A DNA stretch of 64,000 nucleotides from Sodiomyces alkalinus F11 (GCF_003711515.1 NW_021167082.1:1125310-1189309), one strand, 5' to 3'. Positions 24,289 through 35,605 are shown, counted from the first letter of the stretch. The notes: generated from the sequence alone by a model not told the origin. A program made the numbers and translations.

Positions 24289-27200
24289 CTATTCCTTCTT
24301 CGTCCCCCACTGCTCATGGTGCGCGAACGCCTCCTCCCACGTCAGGGGCTCCTGCACGTCCATTACGTGCACCGGCTCCTTGCGACCCTTCGCCTCCTGT
24401 CTCTCCCGGAACCTCCGTCCCCGCGCGCTGAGCTGCGCCAGCTTGCCCTTCCACATATGATACCACTGCCTGTCCTGTTCAATGCTGTCGGACTGCAGGG
24501 CCTTCTTCCGCCGGTCCTGGATGGCCTTGTAGATCTTCCTGGCCTTCTTGGTCGGGATCTCCTCGAGGGAATACTCCACGGTCCAGCGGAGGTTGGGGAC
24601 GGTGCCGTCCGGCCGGTCCACGTACTCGCCATTGACCTTGTTCCGGACCATGAGATGCATTCCCAGAATCTCGTCTTCGGGTTCCTCGGGCTCTTCGGGT
24701 GTGGCTGATGATTCTTCTGCAGAGGACGCCGCGCCTTCTGGTGCGTTCGTGTCTGACTTGTCCGTGGGTTTGGCTGTTTCAGACGCCGTGGAAGCGTGGG
24801 TGGTCGGAGACGACGTCGGCTGCGGAACATTGCCTTCATCAGGGCGCGCAGAGGCGGAGCTGGTTTCGGTCCCTGATACCCGGGACGTTTCCACTAATTG
24901 GGAGAGGATTCTTTCGAACTCGCGCAGCTTCGATGTGTCTGAGGCGACGTCGTCGGATACCTGCTGGATTGGGCCGTCCGAGTCCGCCTTCTCGTCCACT
25001 CGCTCAGCAACACGAAGGATGAGCTCCTTCAGGCTGCGATCGGACGAGCGAGAAGAGGAAGACTCCGGAGATGGAGACAGGCTGTCCCCGGCAGTCTCCG
25101 AAGATGTTGGTTCTGACGTCGCTGGAGTTTCAGCCTGCGAGGTATCCACGGCCGCCGCCTCAGGACTAGTGGACGGCTCCTCCTCTGTCTTCGGCGCACT
25201 GGCGGCATTCTCCGAGGCATCTCCTCCAGTAAGGGCATCAAGCAGAGCCTGGACGTAATTTTGGGCTTCTTCGGGAGACCTGGCCTTTAGCAGGCCGCTC
25301 TGCTCGAGGGCGTCTTGAATGGCATCCCGAACGTGGCTGACACCAAGCGCATCGTCTTCCACAGCCTCCTCTACCTTGTCCTGCATCTCTTCCCAGAATG
25401 CTACAGTCCTCCGTTTGGCCTCGGTGGTGAGAGTAACTTCTTCCTCGTCGAGGCCCAAGGATTGCTCACCCTCCAGGTCAGGTGTCTCGGTCGCCTCCGC
25501 CTCCGCTTGTTCGAGGCCGAGAAGCTGGCGCTCAAACTCGGCAACAGCAGCCTGGTTGGCGTTCTGAACTTGCTCCACTTCCTTGGGCACAACGGGCTTG
25601 GCAAAGATATACATGAAAGGCGGGTCGCCAGGGCGCGTTTCCACATGGATCCGGAGTGTCCGCCCGGGGAACCGTTCCGTTGCGCGGTCGAAGACCTTGT
25701 TGAGCAAGTGCAGACTCAACTTGAACTCTTGATCGCCAAGATTGCGATCGTTGACCCCATGGATTGCGTTGTCCATCTCCTCCAAGGGGATGTACTGGAA
25801 GCCGAAGATGCGTTGTGTATTATGGAAAGCGACAAAGATGCCGTCCATGCGGCCCATGCGGACCTGCAGCGAGTATTTCAGGAAGGCAGCCCTCATCATG
25901 TCGTAGTACTCTCGCTCGAAAGACTCCCATTGTCCAAAGCGGCGTCGAATCTCATAACCCAGGCCCTTATGGAAGCCCCGGGCGTCCATACGGATGGAGA
26001 CGACGGCTCGGGTCTTGAGGTCGAACATGCCCGTACCGGGTAGCCTCTTGTCATAAGCATCTAATTGCGATCGCATCAGGAAGTCTCCCAAAGTGGAAAA
26101 GTGGAAGGCTTCCTCGGCGTTGCGTTCCTCCTCGGTAATCTGATCTGAATTCTGGTGACGGTATCGTTCAAACTCTTCTTTCGGGAGGGTCAGAAGCTTC
26201 TCCATAGACTTCCCGAGCATGCTGAGGATGTTGGCCGAGTCAAACTCTTTGTCGGCGTCAATGGCGTACACTCCATCGCGATGATGCAAGAACGTCGCGG
26301 CCGGCGCACGGAGAATCTGGGTAAAGCTGGTATAGTCCGGCTCGAGGTTTCTGCTCAGGTCTTTGGGGTTGACGGGCCGCCAGGCGGAAAGGAGGTAGTG
26401 GAAGTGAGAGAGCATCGCCGTCATACTCGACGTCGAACCGCTATATTTCTTGCCGAGCTTGGAGGCGAGCTCCAGCAGGGTCGAGTCTTTCGAAGAGGTG
26501 ACGTATTGCTTCAGAGCGCTGAAGTCGAATTCGCTCAATGGCATGATCCTGGATAGGTAAGGGTCAAAGTTGTACACCCGCGACCTAGGATCCTGCAGGT
26601 GGTAGACGCCGGGGTTGAACAACACTCGATCAAGTCCATGGGCTAGGGCGGGAGCCTCCGGCCCCCCCGGCCTCTCCACGGGCACCATTTCCAGTTTGTT
26701 CGCCCTCACTACTTGAACACTCAACGGTGCTTTATGTCGTTTTGACGATTTCGGGCCCGGCTTTTGGGTCTGGGTCTGGGTCTGGGTCTGGGTCTTCGTA
26801 GCAGGCTTCGCTGATGCGGCGGGCGCGACGGACGACGCTAGGCCGGACGAAATTGCGGAGGATACGGCTGGCTGGAGGTTTTGCCTCAGACGTCCTGCCA
26901 GCGTGGTTACGCTAGCATCCGCTGTCTGCTCCGCCGGAGGGTGGAACGCAGGTGTAGCTGAATCTTTCGCCGCATCGGACCTTGAAGTGAGACCTAATTT
27001 CGTCCTTTTCGCCGGCTTCTTCGGTTTGGTCGCTTCAGCTTTCGGTGTCTCGGCAGCGCGTGCTTGTGAGTCTGCGGGTTTGTCGGCTTGGGCGACGACT
27101 GGAGGTGACGTCTCCTTCTCCTGGTTCGACCTTTTCCTCAAGCCTTCAATTGGTATATGCTGCGACTCTAGGACGCTCTTGAGAACGTCCAGGGTGCCAG

Positions 27201-27717
27201 ACACTATCTTCAGTCTAGACCCGAGCTTTCTGGTCTGCAACTTGAACAAGTCTGTGGGCTCATTGCCGGGCGTCTCTGAACCCGATTGAGGCGACCCGAG
27301 GGACTGCGCATTCGGACCAGACTCTTGCAAGTTGGCGAGTTTCTTGTTTATAGACGCATAGCTCTGCTCCAATTTCTTCAAGGAGGAGAACAATTGGTGG
27401 ACGATTTCCGGGCTTGCTCCGCCTTCTTGCGAGGTCTCCGTTGTCGATGCCGGTGTCGGTGTTGGTGTCGGTGTCGGTTTTTCTTTTCTTCTTCGACGAG
27501 CTCTGGGCTTTCGAGGGTTTGGCGCCGCCGCAGCTGGAGTAGATTCAGTCTCATCTACCGCATTTGAGTTTTCGGTTGAGTAGACGCGATGCGACAAGGC
27601 AAAGCCCTGAGATTGCGAATGCCATGCTGTCCGTTGGTCTAGAGTCCGGACAAGGCATGTTGAACAAACGTATCGTGATTGGAGATTCCCAAGAGCTCTA
27701 TTATGCAGGCGAAGCAT
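24289..27717 (-). CDS. PET127: Mitochondrial RNA-processing protein Pet127
   Basis: Pet127 acts at the mitochondrial inner membrane in 5' processing and turnover of mitochondrial RNAs in yeast. The single frame of 1142 residues starts with an Arg-rich presequence (MLRLHNRALGNLQSRY). The first 330 residues are low complexity, with PT and QT dipeptide runs from hexamer repeats. The Pet127 core runs from about residue 335 to 725, with VYHLQDPRSRVYNFDPYLSR, LRAPAATFLHHRDGVYAID, FDLKTRAVVSIRMDARG, KYSLQVRMGRMDGIFVAFHN and LHLLNKVFDRATERF. The last 400 residues are mostly Glu/Ser-rich, ending in a basic segment RSRGR-like and GRRFRERQEAKGRK. It is considerably longer than yeast Pet127 because of the disordered flanks. 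No intron is needed. Confidence 0.9.
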   Translation of the reverse strand: MLRLHNRALGNLQSRYVCSTCLVRTLDQRTAWHSQSQGFALSHRVYSTENSNAVDETESTPAAAAPNPRKPRARRRRKEKPTPTPTPTPASTTETSQEGGASPEIVHQLFSSLKKLEQSYASINKKLANLQESGPNAQSLGSPQSGSETPGNEPTDLFKLQTRKLGSRLKIVSGTLDVLKSVLESQHIPIEGLRKRSNQEKETSPPVVAQADKPADSQARAAETPKAEATKPKKPAKRTKLGLTSRSDAAKDSATPAFHPPAEQTADASVTTLAGRLRQNLQPAVSSAISSGLASSVAPAASAKPATKTQTQTQTQTQKPGPKSSKRHKAPLSVQVVRANKLEMVPVERPGGPEAPALAHGLDRVLFNPGVYHLQDPRSRVYNFDPYLSRIMPLSEFDFSALKQYVTSSKDSTLLELASKLGKKYSGSTSSMTAMLSHFHYLLSAWRPVNPKDLSRNLEPDYTSFTQILRAPAATFLHHRDGVYAIDADKEFDSANILSMLGKSMEKLLTLPKEEFERYRHQNSDQITEEERNAEEAFHFSTLGDFLMRSQLDAYDKRLPGTGMFDLKTRAVVSIRMDARGFHKGLGYEIRRRFGQWESFEREYYDMMRAAFLKYSLQVRMGRMDGIFVAFHNTQRIFGFQYIPLEEMDNAIHGVNDRNLGDQEFKLSLHLLNKVFDRATERFPGRTLRIHVETRPGDPPFMYIFAKPVVPKEVEQVQNANQAAVAEFERQLLGLEQAEAEATETPDLEGEQSLGLDEEEVTLTTEAKRRTVAFWEEMQDKVEEAVEDDALGVSHVRDAIQDALEQSGLLKARSPEEAQNYVQALLDALTGGDASENAASAPKTEEEPSTSPEAAAVDTSQAETPATSEPTSSETAGDSLSPSPESSSSRSSDRSLKELILRVAERVDEKADSDGPIQQVSDDVASDTSKLREFERILSQLVETSRVSGTETSSASARPDEGNVPQPTSSPTTHASTASETAKPTDKSDTNAPEGAASSAEESSATPEEPEEPEDEILGMHLMVRNKVNGEYVDRPDGTVPNLRWTVEYSLEEIPTKKARKIYKAIQDRRKKALQSDSIEQDRQWYHMWKGKLAQLSARGRRFRERQEAKGRKEPVHVMDVQEPLTWEEAFAHHEQWGTKKE
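26766..26795. repeat. Hexamer repeat (GGGTCT)5 in PET127
   Basis: Five perfect 6-bp units encode alternating Thr-Gln in the N-terminal linker of Pet127. A second imperfect hexamer array at about 27451-27480 encodes Pro-Thr pairs in the same disordered region. Confidence 0.85.
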
Positions 27718-28344
27718 TGTCGTGGCCGCAGAGGTGAGATTGCGGACAGCAACGGGGTTGAACGCGTCCTGGACTTTTTCTCTCTTTTTTTTTTTTTGCT
27801 CGTTGGATTTCTCACATAATGATGGATCGAAAAGTTCATCTCAGGAAAAGGTAAGCTTTGATGGATGCCAAGGCACTGGCGTTTGCTGGGAGCGGGACGC
27901 GGAATAACCATAGTCCCCAAAGTCTCCGTGTAGGTACCTAAGGTACTTAGGTGGCTACCTTAGGTAGGTACTAATATTGAACGGAACCGACCTTGGTCGA
28001 AGATTCCGACCATATTCAAATTCACGAGCACGTATCCGTAAGTGTAGCTACATTGGTCAGCCACTTCTCTCCATGCCACGGGAACATGAGGTATCGGTCG
28101 TCAACAATCTCCCAATACGTGGATTAGAATCGTAAGGTACCTTACCTTATCCTTTGACACCTCCCACAACTTGTACTCCGTACTTCGCATCGTCCCAAAC
28201 GCCGCATGAACCCTAGGTACCTAGCATAGCTCCAGCCATCCTAAATATACAGAAGCAGATGGGTATTTTGCGCCATAAACAGATGATAACAGAGCCCCAA
28301 CACCAATGCATATACTCCGTGATCCAGCAATGTCCGACTAAGTA
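27718..28344. other. Palindrome-rich spacer, PET127 / SCC4
   Basis: This 627 bp spacer lies upstream of PET127 and downstream of SCC4, both on the minus strand. It is the densest place in the window for short palindromes: a tangle of TAGGTACCTA/CCTTAGG words at 27931..27971, TAAGGTACCTTA at 28133..28144, TACTCCGTA at 28174 and CTAGGTACCTAG at 28213..28224. A poly(T) tract lies near 27790. No gene is supported. Confidence 0.55.
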
Positions 28345-31300
28345 CTAGTTCTTGCCAATCAAAGCCCTCGCTGCATACTCTGAAGCCGCCTTTTGTGCCG
28401 CTTGCGCCTCTGCCATCTGCTCCTGAACTTCGTACGAGTGCGCAAGCATCCCATCGGCAACACTCATCCATAGAAGGTTGCCGCTCCGTTTAGACTGTGC
28501 AGAGGCTGCCTTTGCGCTTTTCAGGGCTTGTTCCCCGACAACGTTGTCGAAAAGCTGGTATCTCATGATGCTCAGACCAATTGCAAGGCAATGCGTATTG
28601 CCGATCTGTTTCGAGGTTTGCACAGCAGAGTGGATACTCGTCTTGATCACCTGCATCGATACTGGCTGATTCGTCCGCGTCGTGGCCTGCACAAGATGAA
28701 ATGCTGTCCGGATCTCTGGATCGTGGTGCTCTGTACAAATGGGTCGAACCTTTTCCAAGAGCGCCAAAGTCGTGGTGTCATCGCGGAAGTCGGGAGCTTG
28801 CAATATCCACAGCCGGTTCAGGGCAGCGAGAAGGCATAACTCGAGGAGTGCCGGCTTCCTACCGCCGCCGGCGCTGAGAGTCGAGTCGATATCGAATCGG
28901 GAGTCCTGGAAGAGCAGCAGTGCCGTCTCCAAGTCTCCTGTCCCTTGATGATATACGCCCGTGAGGTAAAGACAACAGAGACTGAATATGTCGTTGGGTG
29001 TTTGAGTTGCCGCCTTCTGAAGCTTCACCAGACATTGGTCGACGACGGACCATCTGCTCTGGGTCGCGCAGTACAAGCCGGTCAGCAGTTGCAGGTAGCA
29101 GAACATCTCTGTCCGCCACTTGGCCTGCCGGATGGATTCGTGTCGCGAAACAGTTGCCGTCACAGCGCCCGCCTCTGAAACTGACGCCACTTTCAGGCAT
29201 GAGTTAGTGTTGGATTTCATCTTCTGGATTAGACAAAACGTACGTTGCTGAATGACTTTGAGCCCTTCTTCCCAGAGCTCAGAACTCTTCCTCTGGACCT
29301 TCGCGGGATTGTGATGAAACCTGTACAAGGATGCAAGACCACTAAAAGTGTACCTATTACACGAGCAACTGTCAGCAAACGAGGAATCCGAGAGATATGC
29401 TTTGGGGGGGTTGCTTACACAAGAGCAAATAATTCCGCTCTTGTCAGAAACGACATGACCACAAAGTCTCTCCCCTCATCAAGCGAGCCCGCTTGGAGAA
29501 TAGCGCCGGTGTCGTCGCTGATCAGGTGGTAGGAGGAATGCTGCTTCTTTAGGGGAATGCGCATTTCGGCGACGCCATCCGCCCACTCCTTTGAGTCTAA
29601 GCCGGCGTCCATCCTCGATTGCAGAGCCGAGAGTTTGTGGACTAACAGGTCTGGGTTCTTCTGGTGCATGCTGCAGGCCAGATCCAGCAACAATGTCAGA
29701 ACGTCAAGTTGGAGAACCTGGACAAAAGGATCCAACTGATACTTCGCGACCTGCGCTAGACATGTCTGGACTCGCTCCACAGTATCCTGTTTCGTCACTC
29801 GCAGGTGTGCAAGACCTTCGAGAAGCGAGCCCAAAACACCGACAGCATGATCGCCTCTTTCATGCGCAAGAGTTGATAAGCTTTGAAGGTTATCGAGAAG
29901 AGCGATCTCGACTGAGTTCCCCGCATACGTCTGCAACGTAGCTTTCAGGAGGCGAAAGGCATACACCCACGGAATATGTTTGAACCTGTCGCCAAGTCAG
30001 CGCCGAATCTTGGCTCCGGTAAAGACGGTGGAGGAGAGAAGTAGAAGAGGGAGGGGAGGGGAGAAAGGTCTCACGTTTGACATTCCGCTATTTGCTTGTC
30101 CAGGGCTATGAAAGCGGCTTTCTGATTGCGCTGAAATAGAACTTTCAAAGACATAAATTGCAAACAATATCTCAAGTCGGTGTATCGGTGCTATGCAGCG
30201 GTCAGCACGGATGATATGGGTACGCAAATAGAGTACCTTTGGAGTGTTAGAGGCTACCTTCTCGCAAAGCTTTATCCCCTGAAACAGAGTTGTCTCGGCC
30301 TCCTGTAGATTTTCCGTCTCCTCGTACAGTATTGACGCGTATCTCAGCCTCGCCTTCGCCTCCTGTCTTGGCGGTAGCTTGTTACTATGCACGGCAGCTT
30401 CGAGGCAAGCTAGTCCGGTGGAAATGAGCTTTTGGTGTTCCCAAACTTGCGCCTCGGTTGTTGACGGGGCAGCGTCCGCAGACATATAAGCCTTATGGAA
30501 GCACTCCTCCGCGATTTTGACTAGTACCACAGGTGTATCGAACGTGGGGGGCTTCGCAGGGAGCGACGAGGAAGATCGAGACGAGGTAGCTGGCGAGTGC
30601 CGTGGGGGGATGGCAGGAGATCTTTTCGGTAAGCTCGGTGATCTTGTACCGGGGGATCCGCCGATCGCTTGGGCATGGGTTCGGACTGCCGTGCTTGGAG
30701 GAACCGCCGGGGAATTCTGCGGGCGAGGGGAACCGGTATCAGTGCCATGGGGTCCAGGTTGAGGGCTCGGGGGAATCATCCGTTGCTGTTGAGGGTAGCT
30801 CGGTCGGTTGAGGACAGGTACGCTCTGGCCGTGACCCACGGTAGCGCTGTATTGGGGATGGGCATAATATTGAGGGGCGCCCTGTTGAAGCGACATGTGC
30901 TGGTGGTAGCCGGGGTAGACGCCGGGTGCCGTGGAGTGGTTGAGCTGCTGAATGGGGAAAGACCCGCGCATGTATTGTGCGGGAACGGGAGCAGAGCTGG
31001 GAGCTGGAGATGGGACGAGGGCAGAAGAGTGGGAGGGCGAGGAAGCGACAGTCGGGTTAAAATGTCGAGAATCGAAGGCGCCGCTATCGGTAAAGGAGGG
31101 GGGGGTGTCGAAGTGTCCCAGGTCAGCAGGAGGGATGGACGTCATATTCGCACTGGAGCTGGCAAAGTTCATGGCGGAGGCAGGAGCGCTGGACGGCGCT
31201 TGTGGGTACTGAACCGGTCGCGCCTGCTGTTGTTGTGGTTGGAGAGGCGGGTTTGCTGGCTGGACTGGCTGGTGCGGCGGCGGAGGTAGATGCGGGAAAG

Positions 31301-31424
31301 GTTCCGTATGTGGCGCGTATGCGTGTTGCGGGTTTTGGCCTTGCCCGTAACCATTCGAAGCTGGGTATTGAGGCTGCTGGCCGTTGAAGAACTGCCCCGG
31401 GGGCAGCGAGCCCGGGTACGGCAT
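28345..31424 (-). CDS. Cohesin loading factor Scc4/Mau2
   Basis: Scc4/Mau2 pairs with Scc2 to load cohesin onto chromosomes. Five exons, 30237..31424, 30075..30190, 29419..29985, 29244..29353 and 28345..29189, splice in frame to 941 residues. The first about 280 residues are Pro/Gln/Ser-rich and disordered. The rest is a TPR-like helical array typical of the family: LVKIAEECFHKAYMSADAA, KARLRYASILYEETENLQEA, RYTDLRYCLQFMSLKVLF, YAFRLLKATLQTYAGN, EMFCYLQLLTGLYCATQSRW, FSLCCLYLTGVYHQGTGDL and a final AQAAQKAASEYAARALIG. The introns have CTAAC/CTGAC branch points. Identification rests on the helical pattern and family motifs over the C-terminal 650 residues. The N-terminal extension is much longer than in animal Mau2. 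Confidence 0.85.
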
Positions 31425-32714
31425 CGTTCGAGACGGGGCATACGAGATACCGCGTCAAATCGCGACGAGGCGGGTCGACTCCGGAGAGCCCAAAGAAACG
31501 ATGGTTGTCGAATCGCGAGTTTAAGCAATGTTCGACCGAGATTTGTAGGGACCGGATGATATCACTGAAGCCTGATGTTCCAGAATCTTTCCGTTTCTAA
31601 AGGCTTGACGAATGGCCCAACAAACACTTGAAAAAATAAAGAAGTTTGATTTATGGACACCAGAGCCATATCGCGAAATCCCACGCGACGTTTCGACGCT
31701 GGTGAATGGCGCCAACAGCACGACTCGTTCCATCGACTCATCCTTGTCCAGACCCACGATTCGCGAACGGCGATTTATTTGTTCCGTCTCCGATTTTCCT
31801 TGATCCGGTTCAGCTCAAGGTCCACCGAGTGTCATCATTCCAACCGCTCGGTTCTCCGTCTTTTCGCTATTTTTTCAACCTCCATTTCGCGAGTTCTTAT
31901 CTTAAGTCTTGGCACAAGGACTTTCCTTACGGAATACGAATAATTTCACCAGCTCTTGTCCGTATTTCGTGTCTACCTTACCTAGAGGGATCCCAGGAAT
32001 TTTGTATCTTTAGACAACCATCACGAATCCCGCCACTGCTGGCGACCATATCACCGGTGCAGCGTGATAATTACTAATCGAGATCCCGATTTACATATAC
32101 AAAAAGGCAATCGCCTCGGCACGAATATCCCCTCTGCACAACCTTCATCACAGATCCGTATCCGCACTTTGTACATGTACCTATCGTGTGGGTAGGTACC
32201 AGAACGGAACCTGAGCGTGCTCTGCTTTCCGAGTCGTAGGTAATACGAGATTTGGTTTGTCTCTTGAGCTGTTCCACTCTCGCATTCTATACTCAAAGCG
32301 GATAACGGCCCGATGAATGCAAGCCACCTTCAGACGTCCCTTTTGGGACTGTTTTACTCATATACTTCCTCAGGTAGTGGGCTGGCCTCGGCCGAACGAT
32401 CCAGTTCATTTCTCGGCCGGAGCTAATAACGAATCCTGGGTCTTCCGCCCCATCTTCACATGGGACCCGTCAAATGGCCCATATCTCGCGTAGGGGCCCA
32501 GCAGATTCTGAAACTATCGTTGCGATTAAACTTCCCTGATTATGCTATTCACCTACATGCCCTGTCGTTGTCGGTATCTGTATCATTGCAGTGTTCGACA
32601 AATTGCCTTCGATTCTGAACCTACCTACTCGCGTTGCTTATCATCGCGTCGTCCTCGACACGGCCCGTCAACGTCCTTCCAGTCCTGGCACGTTTAGCTC
32701 GCCGTTTGAGCGCC
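31425..32714. promoter_or_regulatory. Divergent spacer, SCC4 / ester synthase
   Basis: These 1.29 kb separate two start codons. The longest frames (123 codons or fewer) lack family features. One GGTAGGTACC-type word occurs near 32190. The final 120 bp before 32715 form an open frame in another phase and are the probable leader of the hydrolase. Confidence 0.45.
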
Positions 32715-34372
32715 ATGGAGTGGCTCGGCCGGGCGAGGATAGGCCTCACCCACGCCCCAACGCCGTTACCTCTCAAAAGGAAAGACGGCGAAAAGACGGA
32801 CTTGCGGAACGTCTGCGAAAAGGTTATCCCGCCATGCCAGCTGAACCCCCTCCTGTTCAATGGCCACATGCAGACTTTCTGGACAGCAACGAAGCAGCAT
32901 GGACCGCCTCTGTATTACAAGCGGAAGATCTTCGATGCGGATAACGATGATTTTCACGGTACTTTCGCCGTCGATTTCGCCACAGATCCCTTCGAGGAGA
33001 CCAACGACTCCTTACCCCCGAGGACAGTCTATTTCAACGAGAAGGAGCTTGAGAACCTAGGGTCTGACGACACAAGACCTCAATTGGTCGTACTTCACGG
33101 TCTTTCCGGTGGATCGCACGAGATCTATCTACGGCATGCTATCGCCCCTCTGGTCGCGGACAGAGCGTGGGACGTTTGCGTCGTGAACTCGCGGGGTTGT
33201 GCCAAGAGCGCCTTTACCAGCGGCGTCTTGTACAACGCCAGGGCCACATGGGACATACGTCAAGTGAGCCAGATGTCAACGAATACACAACCAAGACGGA
33301 ACTAGATTTGCTAACCACAATTCATGTTGTAGGTCGTCAAGTGGCTGCACGAGAAATTTCCCAACCGGCCACTCTTCGGCCTTGGCTTTTCCCTGGGAGC
33401 GAACATGTTGACAAACGTAAGCCTAATGCGCAGGACCCGTAAGACCAAGAGAGCCTAAGCTGAACGTCACGTAGTACTGCGGCGAAGAAGGAGCAGACTG
33501 TCTCTTGAAGGCCGCCGTCGTTTGCTCGACCCCTTTCAACCTGGAAGCAGCTTGCAAATCGCTAAAGCGGTCCTTCCTCGGCAACGAAGTGTACCAGAAA
33601 GTCATGGGAAGTCAGTAATAACCCAGCAGTGTGACACAGTATTCTCATCATGATGCTGACAAGATCATAGCGAGCATGAAAGAACTCATTCTGGGCCACA
33701 AGAACACGCTGTCCAAATACACCCAGCTTAACTTTAACAACATCGAGAACTGCACGTACTTATACGAGTTTGACAGGGAAGTGCAGTAAGTATCTGGTTA
33801 CGAAGGACCTGTGATATCTGATTTTCTGGTCGACTAAATTACTCTAGATGTCCTACCTGGGGATACCCGACGGAAGATGCCTATTATCGCGACGCTTCTT
33901 CGTGCGATGCCTTGGTCGCCATCAGAATCCCATTCCTTGCACTGACTTCCGAGGATGATCCTGTGCGTGACCTTCATATTGTTACCGACGACCCGCATCT
34001 GAAGATAAGCTGACTTTTCGGTAGATCGTGCCACAGGAAACTATTCCGTATGACGAGTTCAAACAAAACCCTTATACCATTCTGTGTACCACATCTCTGG
34101 GGGGCCATCTGTGTTGGTTTGAGCTTGGAGGTGGTCGATGGCACTCCAAATCGGTAAGCATACGCCCTCCCTGGTGTAAAAGGTATGATGGATATCTTGG
34201 GGGAAAATCTGGGCTCACTGAAATCCAGGTACCCAACTTTTTGAATTACATGGCGTTCGAAGTGGACCTGGACAGCTTCAATCCCAAGGACGACTTTGTA
34301 CCCGGTCTCTGGAAGGAGACTCGATTCGACCCAGTCAAGCGGAAGATGCATACAGTCAGGACCACTCAGTGA
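32715..34372 (+). CDS. Alpha/beta hydrolase of the Eeb1/Eht1 (ABHD1/3) family
   Basis: Relatives in yeast make and hydrolyse medium-chain fatty acid ethyl esters, and animal relatives act on phospholipids. Seven exons, 32715..33263, 33333..33416, 33475..33610, 33671..33785, 33848..33962, 34025..34153 and 34229..34372, encode 423 residues. Family landmarks in order are CQLNPLLFNGHMQTFW, the oxyanion segment VVLHGLSGGSHEIYLR, NSRGCAKS, the nucleophile elbow GFSLGANM, the acid-bearing TSEDDP, and the histidine-bearing SLGGHLCWFE. All three catalytic residues are present. All introns are 58-75 bp with recognisable branch points; the third donor is the slightly unusual GTCAGT. No signal peptide is evident, which fits a cytosolic or lipid-droplet enzyme. 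The preferred substrate cannot be read from sequence. Confidence 0.9.
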
Positions 34373-34753
34373 AGTTCTCCGACCTCGAGTCCAGTTATCA
34401 CAAATATAGATACGTGGCATACCGGCCACTCCAGCATTCATCAAGTGTTGGGTTACGCAATAGGCGTCAACAGGATCGTGGCGTAGAAGCAGTCATATAT
34501 CACTGATAGATTTCTCCCTCTTCAGGACCATTTGGCCTGAGGTACATGGGGTATTTTGAGACCCATGAATGACACACGATTGTGGTATATAAGGTACTTT
34601 GAACGCCTGATCTCACTACAACTTGAAAGAGCATTTTGTCCTGTCCACAAACGCCGTGCATAATCCATAATCCGAAGAGTGAATGAAGCCTACCCAGATC
34701 AATTGACACCCCCATTTTGTCATCCCAGCATGCTTCGCAGACACAGGACCTCC
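34373..34753. other. Convergent 3' spacer, hydrolase / LOC1
   Basis: These 381 bp lie between two convergent stop codons. They are presumed 3' UTRs and no feature is recognised. Confidence 0.5.
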
Positions 34754-35438
34754 CTAGGCGAATGATACCTTCTTCTTCGGCCTCGTGGCCTTGGTCCCAG
34801 TCGATGTAAGCTCGTTGACGTTGTCCTCGTCTTTCGGGGTGGTCTTGTTTCGTTTCCTCTTCTTCCTCAGGTTATCCTTGACCTCCTCGAGTTTGGACTT
34901 CTTCTCTTCCTCCTTCTTCTCGGCCTCTAGTTTTCGCGCCTCTCGGATCTCTTCCAACTGCCTCGCCTTCATGATCTTGGATTCGATCTGCCCTTCCTTT
35001 TCCGCCTGCACCATGGCGAGAATCGTAGTCATACTCTCCTGCATCAGATTGTTAGTCAACCTCCATCCCGCGCCCTCCCCTCTTTCCTCCCCCTTATGCT
35101 TTTCCCCAGCTGTCGAGGTTGGAGCTTACTCTGTCATCGACGAAGACTTTGCCCTTCTTCTTGCCGCGGGGCTTCTGCACACCAACGGGCGTGATCTTAT
35201 TCAGCTTCGGAATGCCGAGTTCCTCGTCCGTGTAGGTCTTGTTCCTGTTCTTCTTGCGCTTCTCCAGGAGCTTGACGATTTGCTTCCCCACGGCCGTTTT
35301 GGCTGGCGGGGTGCCCTTTATCTTCTTCGCCTTGACGATGCCATCGGGCGGGCCGGGTTTCTTGCTGGCGTGTTTTCCCTGTACTGCCTTACTTCCGGCA
35401 TGCTTGTTTTTCACTGTCTTTGTTCTTGAAGGCGCCAT
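34754..35438 (-). CDS. LOC1: 60S ribosome assembly protein Loc1
   Basis: Loc1 is a nucleolar protein needed for 60S subunit assembly and, in yeast, for ASH1 mRNA localisation. Exons 35130..35438 and 34754..35038 encode 197 residues. The protein is strongly basic: [18 protein letters not shown], then [40 protein letters not shown] and [11 protein letters not shown]. After the intron, [20 protein letters not shown] is followed by a Glu/Lys coiled-coil. The C-terminus RPKKKVSFA is the conserved end of the family. The start at 35438 is preferred to the longer frame because the extra ten residues are not conserved and MAPSRT has good context. It shares a 314 bp promoter with the ornithine acetyltransferase gene. 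Confidence 0.88.
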
Positions 35439-35529
35439 GGCGAAGGATTGAGCTCGTCGTGGTCGCAATGGGAGGCTGATGGGTGCGCGCGGTTGCAGGA
35501 TGGGAATTTTTCTGCATGGGAAAGATGGT

Positions 35530-35571
35530 GATAAGATAACAATTTCGAGGTCCGATAACCTTATCGATAAG
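35530..35571. promoter_or_regulatory. GATAA cluster with CTTATCGATAAG palindrome
   Basis: Within 42 bp there are GATAAG (35530), GATAAC (35535), GATAAC (35554), and the perfect 12-bp palindrome CTTATCGATAAG (35560..35571). Fungal GATA factors bind HGATAR, so each unit is a plausible site. The same word recurs in two other divergent promoters here (43553 and 51457). Confidence 0.65.
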
Positions 35572-35605
35572 CGCGAGCCCGGTTTCGGTCTGATAATTTC
35601 CAGAG

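Noticed and set aside
24548..25258. 236-codon plus-strand frame opposite PET127
   Set aside because: It is antisense to a supported gene. Long antisense frames here result from GC-rich third positions, and the translation is Ser/Arg-rich without motifs.
25315..26043. 242-codon plus-strand frame opposite PET127
   Set aside because: Mirror of the conserved Pet127 core; no independent family features.
30669..31289. 206-codon plus-strand frame opposite SCC4
   Set aside because: Mirror of the low-complexity N-terminal region.
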